A stretch of DNA of 64,000 nucleotides from Auritidibacter sp. Marseille-P8566 (GCA_945895375.1 CAMDEE010000002.1:100265-164264); one strand, 5' to 3'. Counted from the stretch's first letter, positions 8,270 to 17,367 are shown. Numbers and translations are program-made. The notes: a model not told the origin generated them from the sequence alone.

Positions 8270-9661
8270 TTGGATTTTAGCGACTTAGGCATCGATTCAG
8301 ACATCGTTGCCGCATTAGCCTCAAAAGGCATAACCCAGCCATTCCCTATTCAGGAGCAGGCTATTCCCCTTGCCCTTACTGGTCAGGACCTAATTGGCCA
8401 GGCCAAAACAGGTACCGGAAAAACCCTAGGTTTCGGCCTACCAATCATCCAGAGACTTGGTACTGACCCCTCGCACGGAGCTAAGGCACTAATTGTCGTA
8501 CCAACCCGTGAATTGGCAATTCAGGTAGCAGAAGACCTTACTTTGGCTTCCTCAAACCGAAACCTTCAGGTGGCAGCTATCTACGGTGGTAAGTCTTACG
8601 AAGGTCAGGTTGCCCAGATTGATGCTGGAGCACAACTCATAGTTGGAACCCCAGGACGATTGATTGACCTCAGCAACCAAAGAAAACTAGATCTTTCAAA
8701 GATTGAATGCATGGTTTTGGATGAAGCTGACGAGATGCTAGACCTCGGCTTCCTACCTGATGTTGAAAAACTATTTGCCTTCACTCCTGCAGGACGTCAA
8801 ACAATGTTGTTCTCAGCAACGATGCCTGGCCAAATTGTTTCGCTGGCTCGTAAATATCAGAACAAGCCAGTACACATCAGAGTCAATGATCCTGATGAAG
8901 GTCACACCAAAGCAGACATCAAGCAGTTCTTCTATCGCGCACACGCAATGGACAAAGATGAAGTGGTTGCCAGAATCTTGCAAGCTGAAGGTCGCGGCAA
9001 AACCGTAATCTTCACAAAGACCAAGAGACAAGCTGCCAAAGTTTCTGATGAATTATCTGACCGTGGTTTCAATGCAACTGCTCTGCACGGAGATATGTCT
9101 CAAGAGGCTAGAGAAAAGTCGATGGATTCATTCCGCAGTGGCAAGCGAGACATTCTTGTTGCAACCGAAGTTGCAGCCCGAGGCATTGACGTTGATGACG
9201 TTACCCACGTAATCAACTACACAGTTCCAGAAGACGAGAAGGCTTACCTGCACAGAACCGGAAGAACTGGTCGTGCCGGTAGAACCGGTATCGCTGTTAC
9301 TTTCGTTGACTGGGAAGATCTAGTTCGCTGGTCACACATCGATAAAGCTCTGGAACTAAACACTCCTGACCCCGTTGAGACTTACTCTTCATCCCCTCAC
9401 CTATTCACAGATCTTGATATTCCAGCTGGAACTAAAGGTCGCATCGCAGCATCTAAGCGACCATCTGACTGGAAGCCAGGCGATCATGAAAAGCCAAAGG
9501 GTCAAAGAGGTGGCAACGGATCTAAGCCTCAACGCAAACCACAAAATGGTGCTGCTAGAGCACAAGCTCCCAAGTCCTCTGCCCCTAAGGCTCAAGCCCC
9601 AAGAACTCCAAGTGATCGTCCTCCGAGGAACAGAACTCGAACAAGGAAAACTAGCGAATAG
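8270..9661 (+). CDS. rhlE: DEAD-box ATP-dependent RNA helicase
   Basis: A 463-residue DEAD-box RNA helicase. Motifs: F/Q-motif (GITQPFPIQEQAIPLAL), AKTGTGKT (45-52), PTRELAIQ, TPGRLID, DEAD at about 151-154, SAT, the helicase-C ARGIDVDDV and HRTGRTGRAGRTG. The C-terminal 75 residues are a basic, low-complexity R/K/P/Q/A-rich tail, likely an RNA-binding extension. The start is TTG at 8270, the only in-frame start close to the first F-motif residues; no strong Shine-Dalgarno is visible. The RhlE assignment is by position next to the ferritin-like gene and by motifs. Stop codon abuts the converging PHP gene. Confidence 0.92.
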   Translation: MDFSDLGIDSDIVAALASKGITQPFPIQEQAIPLALTGQDLIGQAKTGTGKTLGFGLPIIQRLGTDPSHGAKALIVVPTRELAIQVAEDLTLASSNRNLQVAAIYGGKSYEGQVAQIDAGAQLIVGTPGRLIDLSNQRKLDLSKIECMVLDEADEMLDLGFLPDVEKLFAFTPAGRQTMLFSATMPGQIVSLARKYQNKPVHIRVNDPDEGHTKADIKQFFYRAHAMDKDEVVARILQAEGRGKTVIFTKTKRQAAKVSDELSDRGFNATALHGDMSQEAREKSMDSFRSGKRDILVATEVAARGIDVDDVTHVINYTVPEDEKAYLHRTGRTGRAGRTGIAVTFVDWEDLVRWSHIDKALELNTPDPVETYSSSPHLFTDLDIPAGTKGRIAASKRPSDWKPGDHEKPKGQRGGNGSKPQRKPQNGAARAQAPKSSAPKAQAPRTPSDRPPRNRTRTRKTSE

Positions 9662-10576
9662 TTAGATTTCGTGATTGAGAGTTGGCTTAGCGCCAGTTCC
9701 CAAGAGCAAGATCTTCTTCAACATCTCAACCGAGGTTGTGTGAAGCCCAAGTGGGTTGTGTGCTTTCACTGAAAGACCGTGATAATCACTTGAACCTGTC
9801 GTAATCAGGCCATGTTCAGCTGCAAATGCTTCCAAGACCTTTCTTGTGCCTTGAGAAACTTCTTTATGCTCAGTTTCTAGGCCTAGTAGCCCTGCTTCAA
9901 CCATTGCTTCGAAATGGGCTCTAGGAAATGTCTCAGGTTGAACGTCTTCGCTACTAGTTCGAGCAAGCGGATGAGCAATGACTGGAACTCCCCCAGCCTT
10001 ACGGACAATCCTGATCACATCTAAAACATCAGGCGCTTCGTTTCTAACGTAGAAAGGACTGTGCTTTGAAATTGGAGAATCTGCTGCAGCAAATACATCG
10101 CCAACACTATCGAATTCACCTAAATGAACTAGAGCAGTCGCTATGTCTGGTCGCCCCAGAGTTGAGCCATCTTGGGCCAGCTCAAGTACAAGTTCGAATG
10201 AGAGGGCGGGGTACTTGGCCTGCATGTTCTGCACAAACTTTCTAGCCCTTACCTCTCTGTTTGCCTGGTTCTCCAAAAGAATCTTCTGAAGATCTGCGTC
10301 ATTAGGATTTGGAAGGTAGGCAAGTAGGTGAATGCCAAAAGGATGGACTTCGCCTCTGCTGTTAGGGACTCGTCCCTCAGTTGTTATCTCAATGCCTGGA
10401 ATAAAGGACAGACCAAGTTCGTTGGAAAGTTCTGAGGCACTTGCCCACCCGTCTGTGCGGTCGTGGTCGGTAAGTGCGAAGACATCTACTCCTGATTCCT
10501 TGATTTTTGGAATCAGCTCATCGACGGTGTCCGCACCGTCTGAGTTCTTTGAATGGATATGGAGATCTATTTTCAT
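9662..10576 (-). CDS. PHP-domain phosphoesterase (TrpH/YciV-like)
   Basis: A 304-residue metal-dependent phosphoesterase of the PHP family; homologues act on 3',5'-nucleoside bisphosphates or trim RNA 5' ends. Metal-binding motifs: DLHIHSKNSDG near residue 4, LTDHD near residue 36, GIEITTE near residue 61, the VPVIAHPLAR region and SSDYHG near the C-terminus. Full length for the family. The ATG has a good ribosome site (GAAAGGAATCG) upstream. It ends immediately next to the helicase stop codon on the other strand. Substrate unverified. Confidence 0.88.
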   Translation of the reverse strand: MKIDLHIHSKNSDGADTVDELIPKIKESGVDVFALTDHDRTDGWASASELSNELGLSFIPGIEITTEGRVPNSRGEVHPFGIHLLAYLPNPNDADLQKILLENQANREVRARKFVQNMQAKYPALSFELVLELAQDGSTLGRPDIATALVHLGEFDSVGDVFAAADSPISKHSPFYVRNEAPDVLDVIRIVRKAGGVPVIAHPLARTSSEDVQPETFPRAHFEAMVEAGLLGLETEHKEVSQGTRKVLEAFAAEHGLITTGSSDYHGLSVKAHNPLGLHTTSVEMLKKILLLGTGAKPTLNHEI

Positions 10577-10652
10577 AACGATTCCTTTCCTACTCTTTCA
10601 AGATACAGGCAACCACCGACAGTTCTGTTGGAAAACTGGCAGAATACTTTTT

Positions 10653-12065
10653 ATGAGCAAAGACGCAACTGAGAAACTAACCGCCCGAGGTACAGCTAGA
10701 TCACACAGACCTACTGGCAACAAATTCGTGAAATACATTGGTAGTAACTGGGCACCAGATACATCCAAGCTTCCAGCCCAAGACGAGGTTGCTCCTTTCG
10801 CTAAGAAGAGAAGAGAGACCGTTGCTAAGGCATTCCAAGGCAAGATTCTTGTAATTCCAGCCGGTGGTGAGATTGCTCGCTCAAATGACACCTTCTACCG
10901 CTTCCGCGCTCACTCAGCTTTCGCTCACCTAACTGGTTGGGGTTCAGCGACAGTTCCTGACTCAGTTCTAGTAATCGATGCGAGAGGCAAAACTGCTAAG
11001 TCAGTTCTTTACTTCCGTGAGACAGCAGGAAAGAATACTGACGAATTTTTTGCAAACTCAGATATTGGTGAATTCTGGGTTGGTTCTCGTCCAGGCCTGA
11101 AGCATGTTTCTGCTCTACTGGGTATTACAACTAAGTCACTTGCTAGATATGAAGAAGACCTAAAGGCCTTCGACAAGAAGCTAGTTCTTACCATGGAGAA
11201 GAGCACCGCTCTTGTTGAGTTTGTTAGCGAACTTCGACTAATCAAAGATTCCTATGAAATCAAAGAGATGCAGAAATCGATTGATGCCTCTGTTCTAGGT
11301 TTCGAAGCTGTTGTGAAGAAACTCAAGGCTGCAACAAAGCACCCGCGTGGTGAACGAATTGTTGAAGGAGCATTCTTTGCTCAAGCCAGAGCAGAAGGTA
11401 ATGACTTAGGTTATGAAACTATTGCAGCAGCTGGTAACCATGCCTGCACATTGCACTGGATTATCAATAATGGCCCAGTCAAGCCGGGTGAACTTCTTCT
11501 TTTGGATGCAGGAGTTGAAGTCGACAGTCTCTACACCGCTGACATCACTAGAACACTTCCTATTAACGGTAAGTTCAGCAAGATTCAGAAAGAGATCTAC
11601 CAAGCAGTTCTAGATGCAGCAGATGCTGTCTTCGCTATGGCCAAGCCAGGTGTTACTTACTCAGAGATGCACAAAACAGCTATGCGTGTAATTGCTCAAA
11701 AGACTGCTGAGTGGGGTTTCTACAAAGGCGGTTACGAAGAGTCTCTAAAGCCTGAGAACCAGTGGCACCGTAGATACATGATTCACGGAACAGGTCACCA
11801 CCTAGGTCTAGATGTTCACGACTGCGCTCAAGCTAGACGTGAGATGTATCACGACAAGGCTCTTGAAGAAGGAATGATCTTCACTATTGAACCAGGTCTC
11901 TATTTCCACAAAGACGATCTAACCGTTCCGAAGGAATTCAGAGGTATCGGTGTTCGTATTGAGGATGACGTTCTAGTTACTAAAACCGGAGTAAAGAACC
12001 TAAGTAGTGCTCTGCCTAGAAAGCCTGCAGAGATCGAAGCTTGGATGAAGAAGTTACAGGCCTAA
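10653..12065 (+). CDS. pepP: Xaa-Pro aminopeptidase (aminopeptidase P family)
   Basis: A 470-residue M24 metallopeptidase that removes N-terminal residues preceding proline. The N-terminal creatinase-like domain covers about 1-230 and the pita-bread domain about 245-465. Five metal ligands are visible: D in LLDAGVEVDS and D in YTADITRTLP, H in HGTGHHLGLDVHD, E in FTIEPGLYF and E in GVRIEDDV. An open frame continues far upstream, but the ATG at 10653 is chosen because the upstream part is antisense to the PHP gene and lacks family similarity. Its stop interlocks with the general-stress-type gene stop (4-base overlap CTAA). Confidence 0.93.
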   Translation: MSKDATEKLTARGTARSHRPTGNKFVKYIGSNWAPDTSKLPAQDEVAPFAKKRRETVAKAFQGKILVIPAGGEIARSNDTFYRFRAHSAFAHLTGWGSATVPDSVLVIDARGKTAKSVLYFRETAGKNTDEFFANSDIGEFWVGSRPGLKHVSALLGITTKSLARYEEDLKAFDKKLVLTMEKSTALVEFVSELRLIKDSYEIKEMQKSIDASVLGFEAVVKKLKAATKHPRGERIVEGAFFAQARAEGNDLGYETIAAAGNHACTLHWIINNGPVKPGELLLLDAGVEVDSLYTADITRTLPINGKFSKIQKEIYQAVLDAADAVFAMAKPGVTYSEMHKTAMRVIAQKTAEWGFYKGGYEESLKPENQWHRRYMIHGTGHHLGLDVHDCAQARREMYHDKALEEGMIFTIEPGLYFHKDDLTVPKEFRGIGVRIEDDVLVTKTGVKNLSSALPRKPAEIEAWMKKLQA

Positions 12066-12589
12066 GCCTTTTCTTCTCCACCTTTTACATAAGCAGCACT
12101 AGCTTCGTTTACTAGTTCGCTAGGCACAACTACTTCATACTTTCCTGCAACGATTTGTGAAGCACTCGCAAAACCTCTTTTGCCTTTAGCCAAACTGAAT
12201 CGGATAACTTGAAAGAGCATTCCTACTCCTGCTCCAACTAACAACGCTGAACCCAGACTAAATAGTGGCTCTGGGTTTTCTGTTGCCGGAGTGCTGCTGT
12301 AGGCAAACAAAATAAAAATCAGCAAGCCAAGCCAGACACCCGCTGCTGCACCACTGGCTGCTACCCTGCCGTAACTGATTCGTGCCCTAACTCTTTCGAC
12401 AGAAGTGAGGTTTGTTCCAACTATGGCAATAGAGGTAGCTGGGAAATCACCCAATATGATGCGTTCAACGTATGCAACTGCACCTTGATAGTCATTGAAC
12501 TCTGAAACAGCTGAGCCGTTTGGAATTGAACCCTGTAATCCCCGTATGTTTTTCTTCGCCATTTGACTAGTCTGCCAGAGTCTGGCCAT
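12062..12589 (-). CDS. General stress protein (YflT/17M-like) membrane protein
   Basis: A 175-residue protein of the actinobacterial general-stress-protein family. An N-terminal YflT-type ferredoxin-like segment (VAYVERIILGDFPATSIAIVGTNL) is followed by two membrane helices in a glycine/alanine-rich region (about 90-110 and 122-145) and a soluble tail. Start at ATG 12589; an in-frame ATG at 12562 (MAKKNIRG) is an alternative. TAACCT lies 8 bases upstream of 12589, which favours the longer form. It is divergent from the CBS-domain gene, with the two -10 boxes overlapping. Confidence 0.75.
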   Translation of the reverse strand: MARLWQTSQMAKKNIRGLQGSIPNGSAVSEFNDYQGAVAYVERIILGDFPATSIAIVGTNLTSVERVRARISYGRVAASGAAAGVWLGLLIFILFAYSSTPATENPEPLFSLGSALLVGAGVGMLFQVIRFSLAKGKRGFASASQIVAGKYEVVVPSELVNEASAAYVKGGEEKA

Positions 12590-12595
12590 CTGCTC

Positions 12596-12601
12596 TAAGG
12601 T
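12596..12601 (+). promoter_or_regulatory. -10 box (TAAGGT) of the MgtE-N/CBS gene, leaderless type
   Basis: TAAGGT, 6 bases, GTG at 12608. It overlaps the opposite-strand box at 12598-12603. Confidence 0.5.
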
Positions 12602-12603
12602 TA
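12598..12603 (-). promoter_or_regulatory. -10 box (TAACCT) of the general stress gene
   Basis: On the minus strand TAACCT is followed by 8 bases and ATG at 12589, giving a leader of at most about two bases. Confidence 0.4.
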
Positions 12604-12607
12604 ACGA

Positions 12608-13858
12608 GTGAGTGCATCAAGAGTCTTTATAGCCCGCCTAGTCGGATGTGGCGTTTTTGACCCTGCCGGAGACCGTGTGGGTAAAGTCATCGACGTCTTA
12701 CTCGCATACCGAAATTCAGGTGCTCCGAGAGCTACGGGCATGATGATTGAGATCACTGGACGCAGAAAAGTGTTTGTCCCTATTGCCCGAATCACCTCAA
12801 TAGTTCCAGGGCAAGTTATTACAAATGGCCTAGTCGACCTAAGAAGATTCACCCAAAGAGGCCAAGAAGTTCGAGTCATTGCCGAGATGCTCGGCCGTAA
12901 GGTGTCTTTCACCGACGGTTCTGGGCAAGGAACCATTGAAGATCTAGCCATTGAGCAGAATGATCGCAAGGACTGGTTGGTTAGCGATCTCTTTATTCGT
13001 AGACCAAAGACTTCTAACTCCCCATTTGGTCGAGGAGCGACAGAGTTCGCGAAGTGGCAGCAGGTTACCGAAGACGGCAAGACCGCAGAGAGCCAAAGTG
13101 CCGAGCACCTAATCGCTACTTACTCAGACATGAATCCTGCTGACTTGGCTTCAGCTCTGCTCGATCTGCCTGAAGAGCGAATGATTGAGGTTGCTGAAGA
13201 ACTAGATGATGAACGCCTAGCGGATGTTCTTGAAGAGCTTCCTGAAGAAGAGCAGATTGAAATTGTTCAAGACCTAGATGATGAACGTGCTGCTGAAGTT
13301 TTAGACCTGATGCAACCTGACGATGCTGCTGACCTTATGCAGAACCTACCAGGTGACAGAGCTGAAGCAATTCTTGAACTCATGGATGAAGAAGAAGCTG
13401 ACGATATTAGAAGACTGATGTCTTTCGGTGAGTTCACCGCAGGTGGTCTTATGACCTCTGAACCTGTTATCTGTTCGTCAGAGGCAACTGTTGCTGAAGC
13501 GATGGCTTTGATTAGAAAGAAAGATCTAGCTCCTGCTCTTGCAGCTTCAGTGTTTGTAACTCTTCCACCTTTTGAAACAGTTACCGGCAAGTTCCTAGGC
13601 ATGGTTCACTTCCAAAGACTTTTGAGATACCCACCACACGTGCGTCTTGGAACAATACTTGATACCGATGTTGAGCCAGTGCTAGCTGATACACACATCT
13701 CCAAGATTCACAGAACAATGGCAAACTACAACCTAGTTTCCATGCCTGTTGTTGATAACGAGAACCGACTAATTGGTGTTGTCACTGTTGATGACGTTCT
13801 TGATCATCTACTACCTGATGACTGGAGAAGCGAAGATGGAGGTGACCTAAATGGCTAA
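12608..13858 (+). CDS. PRC-barrel / MgtE N-domain / CBS-pair protein
   Basis: A 416-residue soluble protein. An N-terminal PRC-barrel-like segment (about 1-85, including DPAGDRVGKVIDVLL) is followed by a second barrel-like stretch, an acidic MgtE_N superhelical domain (about 165-270, repeats such as DDERLADVLEELPEEEQ and DDERAAEVLDLM) and two CBS motifs (about 275-405, ending NRLIGVVTVDDVLDHLL). It lacks the five membrane helices of a real MgtE channel, so it is more likely a Mg2+/nucleotide-sensing regulator than a transporter. GTG start with a leaderless -10 box. It overlaps the DUF1003 gene by 8 bases, indicating coupling (recalled Mycobacterium parallel: Rv1232c near DUF1003 and mrp). Confidence 0.85.
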   Translation: MSASRVFIARLVGCGVFDPAGDRVGKVIDVLLAYRNSGAPRATGMMIEITGRRKVFVPIARITSIVPGQVITNGLVDLRRFTQRGQEVRVIAEMLGRKVSFTDGSGQGTIEDLAIEQNDRKDWLVSDLFIRRPKTSNSPFGRGATEFAKWQQVTEDGKTAESQSAEHLIATYSDMNPADLASALLDLPEERMIEVAEELDDERLADVLEELPEEEQIEIVQDLDDERAAEVLDLMQPDDAADLMQNLPGDRAEAILELMDEEEADDIRRLMSFGEFTAGGLMTSEPVICSSEATVAEAMALIRKKDLAPALAASVFVTLPPFETVTGKFLGMVHFQRLLRYPPHVRLGTILDTDVEPVLADTHISKIHRTMANYNLVSMPVVDNENRLIGVVTVDDVLDHLLPDDWRSEDGGDLNG

Positions 13859-14357
13859 ATCACGTAACCGCCTTGATACTCCACTATCAGCTAAGCGCAA
13901 GCCTCTAGTTCCTCGCATTAATCGCGAACAGTTTGGTCGTGCTTCGGAAACCTTTGCTCGAGCACTGGGTACCGGTGGCTTCCTAATTGGGTTAACGTTT
14001 TTCTGTATCATCTGGATCACCTGGAATGTATTCATGCCAGCAGAGCTAGCTTTCGACCCTAGGGTTACTAACTTCACCCTGCTTACATTGCTCCTTTCAC
14101 TTCAGGCCTCTTACGCTGCTCCTTTGATTCTGTTGGCTCAGAACCGTCAGGATGACAGAGACAGAGTGAAGACAGAGCAAGACAGACAGTTAGCAGAGCG
14201 TAACCTTGCCGATACTGAATATCTTGCAAGAGAAGTGGTTGCCCTACGTCTAGCTCTCGATGAAGTTGCAACCAAAGACTTTGTGAAAGATGAAATACGC
14301 GAGGCCTTGGAAGAGATTCTGGCTGAACTGAAAAAAGATTCGAATAACAACAAGTAA
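13851..14357 (+). CDS. DUF1003 membrane protein
   Basis: A 168-residue DUF1003 protein with two membrane helices (about 42-62, FLIGLTFFCIIWITWNVF; and about 75-98) and the family hallmark LSLQASYAAPLILLAQNRQ, followed by a charged helical tail (DDRDRVKTEQDRQLAERN and onward) likely cytoplasmic coiled coil. It overlaps the preceding CBS gene by 8 bases and the following mrp start by one base, so the three form one translational unit. Function unknown; the link to the MgtE-N/CBS protein suggests an ion-related or envelope role (inference). Confidence 0.88.
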   Translation: MAKSRNRLDTPLSAKRKPLVPRINREQFGRASETFARALGTGGFLIGLTFFCIIWITWNVFMPAELAFDPRVTNFTLLTLLLSLQASYAAPLILLAQNRQDDRDRVKTEQDRQLAERNLADTEYLAREVVALRLALDEVATKDFVKDEIREALEEILAELKKDSNNNK

Positions 14358-15475
14358 TGTCTGATTTCATTTCACAAGTAACTAACGCTCTAATCCAGGT
14401 AATTGATCCTGAGCTTAGAAAGCCAATTACCGAATTAGACATGGTTGGTAATGTTTCTGGTTCTGTAGATGATTTCAGCGTCGAGATCAAACTAACTGTA
14501 AGCCACTGCCCTCAGGCTGTTCAGATTGAGAGTCAGGTTATGGATGCTCTAACCAAAGAATTCCCTCAGTCAAAAGCAAAAGTAATCATGGGCGTAATGA
14601 CCAAAGAGGAACTTGATTCTCTAAAGGAAAAACTTCGTGGTGGTCGTCCTCCTAAATCAAATCCTTTTGGTGTTGGCAGCACAACCCAGGTATTTCTGAT
14701 TGGTTCAGGGAAAGGTGGAGTGGGTAAGAGCTCACTAACAGTAAACCTGGCTGTTGAACTTGCCAACCAAGGTTTTGATGTTGGAGTTCTAGACGCTGAC
14801 ATCTTTGGCTTCAGCATTCCAGCACAGCTTGGCACCACAGATCGACCTACTCGCCTTGATGACATGATCTTGCCTCCGATTGCATTTGGTGTGAAGGTAA
14901 TCTCAATCGGTATGTTCCTACCAAGTAATGAACCGGTTGCTTGGCGAGGACCAATGCTTCACAAAGCAGTTGAGCAATTCCTAACTGAAGTGCACTGGGG
15001 AAATCTTGACTATCTGCTCATCGACATGCCTCCTGGCACAGGAGATGTTGCTATTTCAGTTGGACAACTTCTACCTAACGCTAGAAGCATCGTTGTCACT
15101 ACCCCTCAGCAAGCCTCTTCATATGTTGCTCAGAGAAGTGGCTCATCGGGACATAAACAGGGCCAAGGGATTTTCGGTGTCATTGAAAACATGAGCGGTT
15201 TACCTATGCCGGATGGATCTGTTCTTGAGCTCTTTGGAACAGGTGGTGGCCAAGAGGTAGCCAGAGCGCTATCTGAATACTCAGGTACCGAAGTGAACCT
15301 GCTTGCTCAAGTTCCAATCAGTGTGAGCCTTCGAGAAGGCTCTGACTCAGGCTCACCGCTGGTTGCTTCCAATAGAACCGACCCGGCAGCCATAGAGCTA
15401 ATCAAGATTGCGAAGTTGCTGGGTGAAGCCAAGTTGCCACCTAGTAACCGCACATTGAAAGTAGACATCGCCTAA
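14357..15475 (+). CDS. mrp: Mrp/NBP35-family P-loop ATPase (iron-sulfur carrier type)
   Basis: A 372-residue MinD-superfamily ATPase, implicated in Fe-S cluster delivery in homologues. The N-terminal DUF59/MIP18 domain covers about residues 5-80. Then come the deviant Walker A GSGKGGVGKSS (about 116-126), the A' strand VLDADIFGFSIP, and DMPPGTGD with switch II. The region that carries CxxC in many Mrp proteins reads ENMSGLPMPDGS here and has no cysteines, as is common in actinobacteria by my recollection, so cluster binding at that site is doubtful. Starts on TAATG with the DUF1003 stop. Confidence 0.9.
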   Translation: MSDFISQVTNALIQVIDPELRKPITELDMVGNVSGSVDDFSVEIKLTVSHCPQAVQIESQVMDALTKEFPQSKAKVIMGVMTKEELDSLKEKLRGGRPPKSNPFGVGSTTQVFLIGSGKGGVGKSSLTVNLAVELANQGFDVGVLDADIFGFSIPAQLGTTDRPTRLDDMILPPIAFGVKVISIGMFLPSNEPVAWRGPMLHKAVEQFLTEVHWGNLDYLLIDMPPGTGDVAISVGQLLPNARSIVVTTPQQASSYVAQRSGSSGHKQGQGIFGVIENMSGLPMPDGSVLELFGTGGGQEVARALSEYSGTEVNLLAQVPISVSLREGSDSGSPLVASNRTDPAAIELIKIAKLLGEAKLPPSNRTLKVDIA

Positions 15476-15478
15476 ACT
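15473..15478 (+). promoter_or_regulatory. -10 box (TAAACT) of the aldehyde dehydrogenase gene, leaderless type
   Basis: TAAACT includes the mrp stop codon TAA, is followed by 6 bases and then the ATG at 15485, suggesting an independent promoter at the gene junction. Confidence 0.4.
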
Positions 15479-15484
15479 TCGGTT

Positions 15485-17005
15485 ATGAGCGTTATTCCAA
15501 TCAAAGACCTGATTTCCCACCTTGGTGCTACTTCAACAACTGTCGGAGTTATCAATCCAAATACCGGCCAAGAGTTCTATGAGCTACCTCAACACAATGC
15601 CGAACAGGTAGCTTCTGCTGTTAGTGCAGCAAGATTTGCTCAGAAGGCCTGGGGTAAGACAGATCCGAAGGTTAGAGCTAAGTTCCTATACAGACTGCAT
15701 GATCTACTACTTGATGACCAAGAAGAAATTCTGGATATCGTTCAACTTGAAACAGGCAAAGTTAGAGCTCACGCTTTCGAAGAAATCGCAGGTGGTTTAG
15801 GAGCTGCTCGTTACTTCGCAAAAATTGGCCCTAAGGCTCTCAAGCCAAAGAAAACTAGAGCAGGTGTTCCAATCATCACCAAGACTTGGGTTAATCACAT
15901 TCCGGTCGGCGTAGTTGGAGTAATCACTCCATGGAACTATCCACTTGCACTTTGCATGCTAGAAGTATTACCTGCACTTATGGCAGGTAACGCAGTAGTT
16001 CAGAAATCAGACAACCAAACAACACTGACTTGCCTGAAGGCAAGACAGATGGCAATCAAGGCAGGACTTGATCCAGCACTTTGGACTATCGTTGCTGGCG
16101 ATGGAGCAACAGTTGGTAATGCACTTACCGATAACGCTGATTACATTGCATTTACCGGTAGCGCTGCAACAGGAAGACACGTTGGTGCAAGGGCTGCTGC
16201 CCGATTGATTCCTTTCAGCCTGGAACTTGGTGGCAAGAACCCTTTGATTGTTTTGCCATCAGCAGATCTTGGTGCAGCAGCTGAAGCTCTTATTGGTGGA
16301 GCTTTTGGTAGCGCTGGTCAACTCTGTGTATCAATTGAACGTGCATATGTTCCAAACAATCTAAAGGAACAGTTCCAAGAAATCCTGGCTAAAAAGGTCA
16401 ACGAACTAAAACTTGGCAGTAGCAAAGACTTTAGCCTGGATATCGGAACACTGACTGGTGCCAATCAACTAGCTCGAGTATCTGGATTTGTTGATGACGC
16501 TGTTCGCAAGGGAGCCAAAGTATTGGCAGGTGCAAAGGCTCTTCCTGAACTAGGCCCTTTCTATTACGCACCAACTATCGTGACCGATGTTGACTCTTCG
16601 ATGAACATGTTTGCTAATGAAGTGTTTGGTCCAGTGGTAGCGATCTACGGTTACGACACCATTGATGAAGCAGTTGAATTAGCTAACAACACAACCGAAG
16701 GTCTAAACGCATCGGTTATTGGAAATGCTCGTGAAGCAAAGAAAGTTGCTGAACGAATCATGGCTGGAACTGTGAACATCAATGAAGGTTTTAGAGCCAC
16801 TTTTGCGAGCCTAGACACTCCTATGGGTGGAATGAAGAATTCTGGACTTGGCAGAAGAAATGGTGTTGACGGTCTATTGAAATACACCGAATCTCAAGCA
16901 ATCGGTGTTCACAATGGCTTACTGCACTTCCCTAGCCGAGGCCACCAATACAACAAGATGGCACCACTACTAAACCTGCTTTCAAAGATTATGAGAAGGC
17001 TCTAG
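15485..17005 (+). CDS. NAD(P)+ aldehyde dehydrogenase, succinate-semialdehyde type
   Basis: A 506-residue ALDH-superfamily enzyme, closest by eye to actinobacterial succinate-semialdehyde dehydrogenases (GabD2-like), which oxidise succinic semialdehyde to succinate. Conserved elements: PWNYPLAL (cofactor and oxyanion site), FTGSAATGRHVGARAA (Rossmann), ELGGKN with the general-base Glu, GSAGQLC with the catalytic Cys at about residue 281, EVFGPVVAIYGYD, and GGMKNSGLGRRNG near the end. The substrate cannot be fixed from sequence. No gab transaminase is nearby. Stop interlocks with the tatB stop (CTAG). Confidence 0.88.
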   Translation: MSVIPIKDLISHLGATSTTVGVINPNTGQEFYELPQHNAEQVASAVSAARFAQKAWGKTDPKVRAKFLYRLHDLLLDDQEEILDIVQLETGKVRAHAFEEIAGGLGAARYFAKIGPKALKPKKTRAGVPIITKTWVNHIPVGVVGVITPWNYPLALCMLEVLPALMAGNAVVQKSDNQTTLTCLKARQMAIKAGLDPALWTIVAGDGATVGNALTDNADYIAFTGSAATGRHVGARAAARLIPFSLELGGKNPLIVLPSADLGAAAEALIGGAFGSAGQLCVSIERAYVPNNLKEQFQEILAKKVNELKLGSSKDFSLDIGTLTGANQLARVSGFVDDAVRKGAKVLAGAKALPELGPFYYAPTIVTDVDSSMNMFANEVFGPVVAIYGYDTIDEAVELANNTTEGLNASVIGNAREAKKVAERIMAGTVNINEGFRATFASLDTPMGGMKNSGLGRRNGVDGLLKYTESQAIGVHNGLLHFPSRGHQYNKMAPLLNLLSKIMRRL

Positions 17006-17355
17006 GTAGCTTCGTTATCAAAAGGTGGAGCTTCACCAAGATTTAGTCTGGTTTGACTTCTAGTTTTAACTTGATTTAGGTCTGCGTGTTTCACAACAGG
17101 GCCATCATCTAGAAGTGCTTCACGAATGATTCTTCTAGGGTCATACTGTCTTGGATCTAGTTTCTTCCAGTCAAGATCCTCAAAGCCTTCGCCAAGCTCA
17201 TCTTTCATCTGTGCTTGAGCAGAGTTAGCCATAGTTCTCATTTTCTTAACGAACTGAGCAAAAGATTTAGCGTAGCGAGGCAAGCGCTCTGGCCCCAAGA
17301 TAAATAGGGCTAGCACCAGCAAGATCAATATCTTTTCGCTACTTAGTCCAAACAC
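17002..17355 (-). CDS. tatB: Sec-independent translocase subunit TatB
   Basis: A 117-residue protein with the TatA/B plan: a short N-terminal segment MFGLSSEKILILLVLALFIL forming one membrane helix, the hinge GPERLP typical of TatB, then an amphipathic helix (KSFAQFVKKMRTMANSAQAQM) and a charged tail. The E in the helix and the GPxRLP hinge favour TatB over TatA. GTG start at 17355, with TAACCT six bases upstream. tatA and tatC are not in the window. In Mycobacterium tatB lies between the sigE region and mrp (recalled Rv1224); the sigE genes are absent here. Confidence 0.88.
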   Translation of the reverse strand: MFGLSSEKILILLVLALFILGPERLPRYAKSFAQFVKKMRTMANSAQAQMKDELGEGFEDLDWKKLDPRQYDPRRIIREALLDDGPVVKHADLNQVKTRSQTRLNLGEAPPFDNEAT

Positions 17356-17361
17356 CCTTTA

Positions 17362-17367
17362 AGGTTA
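17362..17367 (-). promoter_or_regulatory. -10 box (TAACCT) of tatB, leaderless type
   Basis: On the minus strand TAACCT is followed by 6 bases and GTG at 17355. Confidence 0.5.

Noticed and set aside
10332..10652. Upstream in-frame extension of pepP
   Set aside because: It is fully antisense to the PHP gene and has no family similarity; the normal aminopeptidase P length starts at the ATG at 10653.
13080..13450. Possible tandem repeat DNA in the CBS gene
   Set aside because: The repeated acidic segments are the normal MgtE_N superhelix repeats, not a DNA repeat array.
12608..13858. MgtE magnesium transporter
   Set aside because: The protein has the MgtE_N and CBS parts but no membrane helices, so it cannot be the channel itself.
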